Notes under the pieces: model-generated
The model's database searches: none
Seen by the model: only the letters and a program-made list of their open reading frames with translations
Told to the model about the DNA's origin: nothing
Translations under genes and position numbers: made by a program
Assembly (NCBI GenBank): GCA_017630195.1
Contig: JAGBVS010000097.1
Span: 1-35,477, forward strand
Direction of reading: 5' to 3'
DNA from: Bacteroidales bacterium
GTDB taxonomy: Bacteria > Bacteroidota > Bacteroidia > Bacteroidales > F082
Length of the DNA: 35,477 nt
Part shown: positions 15,148-20,751 of the stretch, in pieces
Layout: every line of letters starts with the position of its first letter
Position numbering within the stretch: the first letter of the stretch is position 1

Positions 15148-15702
15148 TTATTCAGAAACTGGGCGTATTGTTACGCCATAAAAACGTTCAGCCATTCTAA
15201 TAGAACCACCCAACTTCATAGTATCAAGTATATATGCATCTTTAACACCTAACGCCTCAGAGCTCCAGTAGTTACCTCGTACTCCCATCCAAGAGTTTTT
15301 CTTTGTAGTTCCACTACGAGCAAAAGCTGCTGGAAAGAAAATACTATTGCCATTAGGACCAGTTACTTTATTACCAGTATGACCCTCAAGTTCAGTCCAT
15401 TCCCACTTACAATTATTTATCAATTCTTCAAATTCAGCTCTCGTTGGAATACGCCATGTAGCACCCATAGCAACACGAGCAGCATCGTATTGGGGATTCG
15501 CTGAGATATTACCGATTGATTCAGCAGGAACACCTTGCGTAACACTATTATCATCCTTATAAGAAGATTTCTTATCGATTTCACCCCAAGAATAATAATT
15601 GCCATATTTTTCTGGAGACTTTGCTCCAAGATTACAGTTTGCCCATTTTAATCCTGATGGCAATCCTAAATCTACATATTCAAAACCATTTATCTTTTCC
15701 AT
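15148..15702 (-). CDS. FISUMP-type (Fib_succ_major-like) cytosolic protein
   Basis: This 184-residue protein shows the pattern of the Fibrobacter succinogenes major paralogous domain: VDLGLPSGLKWANCNLGA near the N-terminus, YGNYYSWGE, GATWRIPTRAEFEELIN in the middle, FFPAAFARSG, then NYWSSEA and VTIRPVSE at the end. The domain has a C-type-lectin-like fold and usually sits on secreted Bacteroidales proteins. Here it is the whole protein and there is no signal peptide, so it is probably cytosolic, which is unusual. The start ATG at 15702 gives exactly the family N-terminus. The upstream region carries the same 10-bp direct repeat as the WG and kinase/regulator genes. No reverse transcriptase or template repeat is nearby, so it is not a diversity-generating element target here. 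Confidence 0.8.
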   Translation of the reverse strand: MEKINGFEYVDLGLPSGLKWANCNLGAKSPEKYGNYYSWGEIDKKSSYKDDNSVTQGVPAESIGNISANPQYDAARVAMGATWRIPTRAEFEELINNCKWEWTELEGHTGNKVTGPNGNSIFFPAAFARSGTTKKNSWMGVRGNYWSSEALGVKDAYILDTMKLGGSIRMAERFYGVTIRPVSE

Positions 15703-15753
15703 AATTCACAATTTATTTTTTGCAAAATAAAAGTTTTAAAAGATTTTTTCAAA

Positions 15754-15773
15754 AGTTCTTTTTAGTTCTTTTA
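15754..15773 (-). promoter_or_regulatory. Tandem 10-bp direct repeat upstream of FISUMP gene
   Basis: AGTTCTTTTT and AGTTCTTTTA (plus-strand reading) lie 52-71 bp ahead of the start codon. A weak -7-like TTATTTTG is at 15729-15722, which would put the repeats just upstream of the polymerase site. Confidence 0.5.
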
Positions 15774-15860
15774 ATAGTCTACAGACAACAGACTTCATCC
15801 ATACTTTTGCCTTTTGCCATTAGTCTATAATTATGAATTATGCATTATGAATTATGAATT
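15774..15860. repeat. Intergenic low-complexity repeat words
   Basis: CAGACAACAGAC, TTTTGCCTTTTGCCATTAG and four ATTATGAATT/ATTATGCATT-like words follow one another. The last type also forms the start of the acetyltransferase gene at 19370-19942. The stretch runs up to the stop of the gene at 15862. Confidence 0.75.
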
Positions 15861-15861
15861 C

Positions 15862-16320
15862 TCATTTATACTCTCTCTGTATATCGTGGAATTCATTATG
15901 CAGTTCGATGGCATTGTCTTCAACCTTAATCTTTTTCAAGAGGAAAGTACGGATTAACGGCATCAGTTCAACGACAGACATTTCGTTGAAAGACAGGAAC
16001 AATGTTGAGTTCAACTCATATTCCTCCGCCACTTCCTTATAAATATATTCCATTCCAGTTTCGAAGAACATAAAACCATCAACGCCATCCATAAAACCAT
16101 CTTCTTTATCTTCGCGCCACAACAAGGCCACTCCATACATTGATTCATCGTCTTCATCAGGAGAATTGAAACAATAAAGCGAATTGTATTTGTCGCCATT
16201 CGACTTGGTAATCACATCTATGTGTGATGAGAAATAACATTTTTTTTCATGATGGAAGTTGTCGCGAATATATTTCGACACTTCATTGACTTTTTCTTCA
16301 GTTTCTGTTTTCATGGTCAT
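15862..16320 (-). CDS. Unknown 152-residue protein
   Basis: This is an acidic cytosolic protein with no signal peptide or membrane segment. I do not recognise its family. Visible features are a run of Phe/Tyr-rich strands (DKYNSLYCFNSP, MYGVALLWRED, DGFMFFETGMEYIY) and a C-terminal helical part (VELMPLIRTFLLKKIKVEDN). Two starts, ATG at 16320 and at 16314, are possible. It lies in a row of same-strand genes between the FISUMP gene and the 58-residue gene. Repeat words (GACAACAGTCAACAGAC) precede it at about 16332-16348. Its place in the WG/kinase cluster suggests a shared role, but no operator repeat is seen upstream. Confidence 0.65.
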   Translation of the reverse strand: MTMKTETEEKVNEVSKYIRDNFHHEKKCYFSSHIDVITKSNGDKYNSLYCFNSPDEDDESMYGVALLWREDKEDGFMDGVDGFMFFETGMEYIYKEVAEEYELNSTLFLSFNEMSVVELMPLIRTFLLKKIKVEDNAIELHNEFHDIQREYK

Positions 16321-16385
16321 TTATTTTTTAAGGACAACAGTCAACAGACATTTATCACATCTTTTGACTTTATCCTTATATTTTT

Positions 16386-16562
16386 TCATTTCAGTGCATA
16401 TATTTTTTCTATCGCCGCTAATGTTATTCTTCTGGATTCTTCCACACTCATATATCCACTTTTCAGAATAGATTCACTCAATATGGTTTTTACCTCACCG
16501 TCCTCAACAAACACCCTGCTTCCATTGATGATAGTTTCGTTTAAGATTTCATCACTATCCAT
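16386..16562 (-). CDS. Short unknown protein (58 residues)
   Basis: An ATG at 16562-16560 opens a 58-codon frame ending TGA at 16388-16386. The product is acidic at the start (MDSDEILNETIINGSRVFVE) and helical at the end (SVEESRRITLAAIEKIYALK). It fills the gap between two same-strand genes and begins 56 bp after the stop of the 208-residue gene. The fit with the gap and the balanced protein-like composition support a real gene. The pattern of a short beta start and a helical end is reminiscent of small antitoxin or adaptor proteins, but I cannot name a family. Confidence 0.55.
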   Translation of the reverse strand: MDSDEILNETIINGSRVFVEDGEVKTILSESILKSGYMSVEESRRITLAAIEKIYALK

Positions 16563-16618
16563 AATTCTAAATTATTGTTTTTTAATCCAATATCATCTGT
16601 CTGTGTCAATAGTCAGTG

Positions 16619-17245
16619 TCAAATAAAAACCTCGCCATGAGCGTCTCTTGACATCCTTTCACTCAGGCTTTGAGGTCGAGGATTGACGTAACAACCCATG
16701 AATGCATATTCATCATCTTTACATTTCATAGTGTTATGATGCAAGTCGTTCCAATATTTTTTTGTAAAATCATTGAATTCCACGCCATCACATTCTGACT
16801 CCAAGGTTCCATCTTTCTTGAAAATTTTAGGTTTTCCATCAGGTTCTTGAAACATGAAAGTAGTCTGATTGTACTTCTCCGCCAGTTCAACACCGAATTC
16901 AAACAATTTATGCAAATCACCGACTTCATCATTTTTGTTAAAATGATGTATGCAATTAAATATGACAAAACTCTTTTCGTACATATACGCACCCTTACTA
17001 TTTTCCATAAGACCATAGACAGGCATATATGCATATTTCAATAACTTAAGCAAAGAAATCATCTCACGGATTCTTTCAATATTCAATTCGTCATCTTCAC
17101 AACTCTCACATGGACTTACGATTATGAAACCATTTGCAGAATATTTATCGAAGACACTTTTCGCCATATTATCGTTTATGCTTACAAGCGGCGCATTGTT
17201 AAAAGTATCACGATAATCGTTTATAAAATTGCGATATTTTTCCAT
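16619..17245 (-). CDS. Unknown 208-residue cytosolic protein
   Basis: This protein has no signal peptide or membrane segment. It contains FIIVSPCESCED near residues 35-47, LLKYAYMPVYGLMEN near 68-82, YEKSFVIFN near 88-97, and TTFMFQEPDGKPKIFKKDG in the second half. The PVYG and EP-DG motifs recall a group of uncharacterised gut Bacteroidales proteins, but I cannot name it. It follows the terminator of the regulator gene and has an AGTTC/GAACT inverted repeat upstream (17265-17288), which may be a regulator site. GTCAGTGTCA-type repeat words lie directly past its stop. Confidence 0.65.
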   Translation of the reverse strand: MEKYRNFINDYRDTFNNAPLVSINDNMAKSVFDKYSANGFIIVSPCESCEDDELNIERIREMISLLKLLKYAYMPVYGLMENSKGAYMYEKSFVIFNCIHHFNKNDEVGDLHKLFEFGVELAEKYNQTTFMFQEPDGKPKIFKKDGTLESECDGVEFNDFTKKYWNDLHHNTMKCKDDEYAFMGCYVNPRPQSLSERMSRDAHGEVFI

Positions 17246-17264
17246 ACTTCATTATCTTGTTTTA

Positions 17265-17288
17265 AGTTCTATTATATATAATTGAACT
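17265..17288. promoter_or_regulatory. AGTTC/GAACT inverted repeat upstream of 208-residue gene
   Basis: A 24-bp near-perfect palindrome has arms AGTTCTATTATA and its complement, with one internal mismatch pair. The AGTTC half-site resembles the unit of the direct repeats at 12842, 15754 and 18019. It lies 20-43 bp ahead of the start codon at 17245. Confidence 0.45.
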
Positions 17289-17316
17289 ACATCAAAACTT
17301 GACATTTATTGACAAA

Positions 17317-17354
17317 AAAACGCATCAATATTTTTCATTATATTAATGCGTTTT
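17317..17354 (-). terminator. Rho-independent terminator of the regulator gene
   Basis: AAAACGCAT pairs with ATGCGTTTT, and the stem extends through CAATAT/ATATTA with one G-U. The minus strand ends in a T run. It lies 34 bp past the stop at 17388. Confidence 0.78.
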
Positions 17355-17387
17355 CTATTTAAACCTCAACTTGTTGTCTTGTAGTCT

Positions 17388-17969
17388 TTATAAAGTCTCT
17401 TTCTCTGTCTTCTCCACTATCTTCAAGCCGCCGTTTTTTCCAGCGACAAACATCGCAAACGTCTGTCCATCAACAGTCAGCTCATCAAGATATAGAGATT
17501 GTCCTTCTATAAAGAAAGAACATAAAAAAGTGCTGTTATGCTGTAACTTGGTATTTCTGCAATCTAAAATTTTATATTTATTATCACCAAAATATTCCGC
17601 TATACATTCTCTATCTGGATTCCAGGTAAAATAAACCTTCTCCCCTACTTTTAAATTCTTACTATGAATACATTTCTGCAGAATCTCCTCCGACTGCTCA
17701 TTAGGATCTCCGTTGTTACAATTCACAAAATCATCCCAATCATTGTATCCGACAAATCTCGCCAAAATCGACAATGTATGAAAACGAACAGTATCGTAGC
17801 CATCTATATACCCCCAAATTCGTTTCAACGTACTTTCCGAAATAGTCTCTCTGCATCTCTCATACACAATACCAGAAAGATATGTAAAGTCAGAAGGTGT
17901 CTTAATCTTACGAGGAATAGAGTTCTCCACCAATTGCCTCAATCTGATAATATTATTATTACTTTTCAT
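17388..17969 (-). CDS. Small HTH-like regulator divergent from the Ser/Thr kinase
   Basis: This 193-residue protein has an N-terminal helical region (about 1-85) with a helix-turn-helix look: TISESTLKRIWGYIDGYD followed by TLSILARFVGYNDWDDF. This pattern, as I recall it, is common in Bacteroidetes proteins encoded next to small sensory or kinase genes. Residues about 105-185 form a beta-rich domain (VGEKVYFTWNPDRECIAEYF, LYLDELTVDGQTFAMF) that may bind a ligand. It is transcribed away from the kinase, with a TATTTTTG -7 box at 17996-17989 only 20 nt from the start. Three 10-bp direct repeats lie between the two promoters and overlap its -33 zone, which suggests self-control. No exact family name can be given. 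Confidence 0.68.
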   Translation of the reverse strand: MKSNNNIIRLRQLVENSIPRKIKTPSDFTYLSGIVYERCRETISESTLKRIWGYIDGYDTVRFHTLSILARFVGYNDWDDFVNCNNGDPNEQSEEILQKCIHSKNLKVGEKVYFTWNPDRECIAEYFGDNKYKILDCRNTKLQHNSTFLCSFFIEGQSLYLDELTVDGQTFAMFVAGKNGGLKIVEKTEKETL

Positions 17970-17988
17970 ACACTGCCTTTCGTTTTTG

Positions 17989-18091
17989 CAAAAATAAGCA
18001 GTTTTTCACATAATATTTGGTTCTAATTGGTTCTATTTAGTTCCGACTTTAGCAACATGTAGACTTTTAATCGACTTATTTCCTATCTTTG
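17989..18091. promoter_or_regulatory. Divergent promoters with a triple 10-bp direct repeat
   Basis: The minus-strand -7 box TATTTTTG (17996-17989) serves the regulator and the plus-strand box TATCTTTG (18084-18091) serves the kinase. Between them are three adjacent 10-mers: GGTTCTAATT (18019-18028), GGTTCTATTT (18029-18038) and AGTTCCGACT (18039-18048). The one-helical-turn spacing is typical of an operator read on one face of DNA. The kinase leader is about 10 nt. Confidence 0.6.
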
Positions 18092-18105
18092 TAAAAAAAA
18101 TTACG

Positions 18106-19344
18106 ATGAACAGCAACGATATTTCAAGTTCGGGTTTTGTGTTTCAAAATCATCATTCAGAAACACAGTCTTCTTTCTACGACATAAAAGAAATTGAAAC
18201 CAAAGGATACAGCTGTCTCCATACTGCAACATATCTTGGAAAGAAAGTCATCTTGAAAAGCCTTAAACCTGAATTCAAAAATGAGAGATTCTATCAAGAC
18301 TTACTCAAAAAAGAATTTGAAATATCACACTCATTAGACCATCCTAATATCGTCAAGACTATCGACTTCCAAAATATTCCTAATCTCGGAAATTGCATCG
18401 TGATGGAATATATCGAGGGTCTGACACTGAAAGAGTTTATTGAAGGTCGCAGAGTCATAGGGTCGCATAGTCGCAAAGCAAAAAATGTTTATGATAAGAT
18501 TTTCCTCGAATTGCTTGATGCGATGGAGTATTTTCACTCTAAACAAATCATTCATCGTGATTTAAAGCCAAGTAACATTCTTATCACAAACAACGGCAAC
18601 AACGTAAAAATCATCGATTTCGGTCTTTCCGACACCGACGATTACATCATCCTTAAACAAGCCGCCGGCACTAGAAAATACGCTGCGCCGGAACAATTGA
18701 TTCCAAACAACATAATAGATTGCCGCGCCGACATCTATTCTTTAGGAATCATATTAAAAAATAACTTCCCGAAGTCATATCAGAAAATCGCCGACAAATG
18801 CGCTCAGCAAGATAGAGAGAAACGCTTCTCTTCCGTAAATGAAATAAGAAATTACATCAAGAAAAAGAAAATCACAAAGACAAGCATCGTCATTTCTACA
18901 ATTCTGACTCTTCTCTTCGCCATGTCATTCGTCATCACGAAATATTATATCTCGGGCAAGACATATAACACAAATGAGAAAGAAATTTTAGCAGAAGCCA
19001 CACAATATATTGACGCACAAATTGCAACAATAAAAATCAAAATTGAAGAAGGACATGTTTCAAATATTGACGAATTCAACGCAATTGCCGAGACATATCA
19101 AAATCTCATAAGCACAGATTATTTGAAATGGGCAGAACAGATTCCATCGGACATGCCCTTTTACAATGATTTCATAACATATTGGAACACATATCTCAGT
19201 GAAAAAGCCAAAGATATTTTCACGCCATACACCGATTGGTACAGAGAATCATTCCAATTGATTTTCAACAATCTAAAACCTGAAGAAGAAATCATTGCGA
19301 ACCCGAAGAATCCGAGTTTATTTATTATTAGGACTAAGGAATAA
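18106..19344 (+). CDS. Membrane-anchored Ser/Thr protein kinase (Hanks type)
   Basis: This 412-residue protein has an N-terminal kinase domain (about 30-250), one membrane helix (about 259-280) and a ~130-residue C-terminal domain that would face the periplasm. The key residues are visible: Lys51 in VILKSLK, HRDLKPSN at 150-157, DFG at 171-173 and APE at 194-196, so it should be active. The Gly-rich loop is reduced (ETKGYSCLHT). The segment at about 114-126 (GRRVIGSHSRKAK) is an extra insertion encoded by repeat-like DNA (18445-18479). The C-terminal domain is not PASTA or another repeat I know. The gene is divergent from the small regulator and shares a control region with it. Substrates may include the cytosolic proteins of this cluster; that is inference. 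Confidence 0.88.
   Translation: MNSNDISSSGFVFQNHHSETQSSFYDIKEIETKGYSCLHTATYLGKKVILKSLKPEFKNERFYQDLLKKEFEISHSLDHPNIVKTIDFQNIPNLGNCIVMEYIEGLTLKEFIEGRRVIGSHSRKAKNVYDKIFLELLDAMEYFHSKQIIHRDLKPSNILITNNGNNVKIIDFGLSDTDDYIILKQAAGTRKYAAPEQLIPNNIIDCRADIYSLGIILKNNFPKSYQKIADKCAQQDREKRFSSVNEIRNYIKKKKITKTSIVISTILTLLFAMSFVITKYYISGKTYNTNEKEILAEATQYIDAQIATIKIKIEEGHVSNIDEFNAIAETYQNLISTDYLKWAEQIPSDMPFYNDFITYWNTYLSEKAKDIFTPYTDWYRESFQLIFNNLKPEEEIIANPKNPSLFIIRTKE
18445..18479 (+). repeat. Repeat-derived insertion in the kinase gene
   Basis: The words GGTCGCAGAGTCATAG and GGTCGCATAGTCGCAAAG follow each other in frame and encode a basic loop between the beta-5 region and the helix before HRD. Such an insertion is not part of the kinase fold core. 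Confidence 0.6.
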
Positions 19345-19361
19345 AGATTTTTTCATTAAAC

Positions 19362-19390
19362 TTTTGCCATTAGTCATTAGCCATTTGTCT
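19362..19390. repeat. Repeat words at the 3' end of the acetyltransferase gene
   Basis: TTTTGCCATTAGTCATTAGCC-type words (here split by one base) span the stop codon and encode the last residues RQMAND of the minus-strand gene. The same words occur at 15802-15825 and 12911-12936. Confidence 0.65.
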
Positions 19391-19942
19391 TATCACAAGG
19401 TGCCACATTTTGTGTCCAAGGAAATCTTTGACATTCATTCTTTCGAATCCAACTGATTTATAGAGACGTTCTGCGTCAGGGTTTTCAAAATCGACCAATA
19501 GTCCCAGGTTTTTTCCATATTCATTGAGAGCTATTTCTTTCACAGCGAGAATCAGTTGCGCACCGATTCCACGACTGCGATATTCTGGCAATACGGCAAG
19601 ACTGTCGAGATAAAATTCAGAGGCGTCGGTCTCATCAGCGATTTGCATCTCTTTTTCTGTATGTTTTAAAATAACTTCAAGAGTAGCTTTTCTTAGATAA
19701 TGTAACTTAGCGCCGTCGTATGCTACCACTGCACCAACGGCATTGCCATCGATTTCAGCTACAAAAACGTTGCGATAACTATATTGCGTGTCTTCCAAAA
19801 GAGCGATTTCCTCAAATACTTTCATATAATTGTCGCCGCCGTAAAATATTGCTGTTTCCTCCCCTATCGCCATAGCGACGACTGAGGCTATGAGAGGCGC
19901 ATCGGATTTGGTAGCTTTCCTTATATTTAATTCATAATTCAT
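19370..19942 (-). CDS. GNAT-family N-acetyltransferase
   Basis: This is a 190-residue GNAT protein with the usual opening NIRKATKSDAPLIASVV, a central strand FYLDSLAVLPEYRSRGIG, the acetyl-CoA loop YRSRGIGAQLILAV at about 127-140 and a final DAERLYKSVGFERM. The ATG at 19942 is chosen; the frame is open further to a TTG at 19969, but the extra residues are only repeat-encoded. Even with the ATG start, the first residues (MNYEL) come from an ATTATGAATT repeat, and the last (RQMAND) from another repeat, so both ends were probably remodelled by repeat insertion. It starts 31 bp after the TIGR04076 gene and is likely co-transcribed with it. Confidence 0.85.
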   Translation of the reverse strand: MNYELNIRKATKSDAPLIASVVAMAIGEETAIFYGGDNYMKVFEEIALLEDTQYSYRNVFVAEIDGNAVGAVVAYDGAKLHYLRKATLEVILKHTEKEMQIADETDASEFYLDSLAVLPEYRSRGIGAQLILAVKEIALNEYGKNLGLLVDFENPDAERLYKSVGFERMNVKDFLGHKMWHLVIRQMAND

Positions 19943-19970
19943 AATGCACAATTCATAATTAATTGTCAAT
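19925..19970. repeat. ATTATGAATT repeat words at the 5' end of the acetyltransferase gene
   Basis: Four related words (AATTATGAATT, GTGCATTATGAATT and variants on the minus strand) follow one another; the ATG of one is the likely start codon. The same words occur at 15828-15859. Confidence 0.75.
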
Positions 19971-19973
19971 TGA

Positions 19974-20276
19974 TCAATCTATCACTTCGACATAAAAACT
20001 CACTGGACGGAATCCATCGTTGCAAGAAAGCATAGCCGAATAAGGATTCTTCATCCATCCGTCGAAGAAGTTACCTCCACCTTCCGACAATTCTTTAACA
20101 AAAGGCAAAAGTGTCTCCCATGCGCTATCGCACAGTCCTTCAGGTTTTTGAACATTTTCGACTATAAAAGTCTGACCGAGATGCAAGTCGCAAGCATGCT
20201 CAATAGGGTTTTCATACAATGCCATGAGGTCGTCGTAACGAGTCATCCGCATCACAGTTATTTTTATTTTTTTCAT
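19974..20276 (-). CDS. TIGR04076 family protein
   Basis: This 100-residue cytosolic protein matches the TIGR04076 family pattern: KKIKITVMR at the start, a central segment KPEGLCDSAWETLLPFVKEL, then GGGNFF and the ending LSCNDGFRPVSFYVEVID. The function of the family is unknown; it is widespread in anaerobes. The start is at 20276; a TAGATTTG -7 box at 20288-20281 is so close that the transcript is likely leaderless or nearly so. It is followed by the acetyltransferase gene. Confidence 0.78.
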   Translation of the reverse strand: MKKIKITVMRMTRYDDLMALYENPIEHACDLHLGQTFIVENVQKPEGLCDSAWETLLPFVKELSEGGGNFFDGWMKNPYSAMLSCNDGFRPVSFYVEVID

Positions 20277-20333
20277 AACACAAATCTACAAAAAACTTTC
20301 AATAATATTATCCGTTTTCATAAAAACAATTGC

Positions 20334-20341
20334 TATTTTTG
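20334..20341 (+). promoter_or_regulatory. -7 box of crcB
   Basis: TATTTTTG lies 16 bp ahead of the crcB ATG. The leader would be about 10-15 nt, which leaves no room for a fluoride riboswitch. Confidence 0.5.
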
Positions 20342-20357
20342 CGTCAATTGTAAAGTT

Positions 20358-20720
20358 ATGATAAAAAACATATTATTAGTCGGAGCTGGAGGCGCATTAG
20401 GCAGCATCGCTCGTTACTTAATCACTTGTCTTTTCACCCACTTAGCCATTTGCGGTGAGTTAGCGATTTTGTTAGTCAACATTATAGGTTCGTTTATCAT
20501 CGGTTTGCTTATTCCTGCATCGTCAAACACTTTATATCTTCTTATGGCAGTAGGATTCTGCGGAGGGTTCACCACATTTTCAACATTCTCAGCACAGGCA
20601 TTTCAGATGATACAAAGCGGTCAAAGATTATCTGCAATCGTTTATACTTTAGCGTCCGTTCTTATTTCTATAGCATTTGTATTTTTAGGAATATATCTGT
20701 CAGAGAAATACATTAAATAA
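20358..20720 (+). CDS. crcB: Fluoride channel CrcB/Fluc
   Basis: This is a 120-residue, four-helix membrane protein of normal Fluc length. The signatures are clear: GAGGALGSIARYLI at the start, LLVNIIGSFIIGLL in helix 2, and the GFCGGFTTFSTFSAQ block in helix 3 that lines the pore. As a dual-topology dimer it exports fluoride from the cytosol. The frame is open upstream to 20148, but the ATG at 20358 fits the family N-terminus and lies just past the -7 box, so it is chosen. The SGNH esterase gene starts 31 bp downstream and may be co-transcribed. No fluoride riboswitch is seen. Confidence 0.93.
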   Translation: MIKNILLVGAGGALGSIARYLITCLFTHLAICGELAILLVNIIGSFIIGLLIPASSNTLYLLMAVGFCGGFTTFSTFSAQAFQMIQSGQRLSAIVYTLASVLISIAFVFLGIYLSEKYIK

Positions 20721-20751
20721 CAATTTTTATTATTATCATAAAAATCATAAT

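Noticed and set aside
15148-15702. FISUMP gene as target of a diversity-generating retroelement
   Set aside because: No reverse transcriptase, accessory gene or template repeat was found in the window.
12836-15860. CRISPR array made of the repeated 45-bp block and words
   Set aside because: Only two copies of the block 2.9 kb apart, no regular spacers and no cas genes.
20277-20357. Fluoride riboswitch ahead of crcB
   Set aside because: The promoter is too close to the start codon to leave room for it, and no matching fold is seen.
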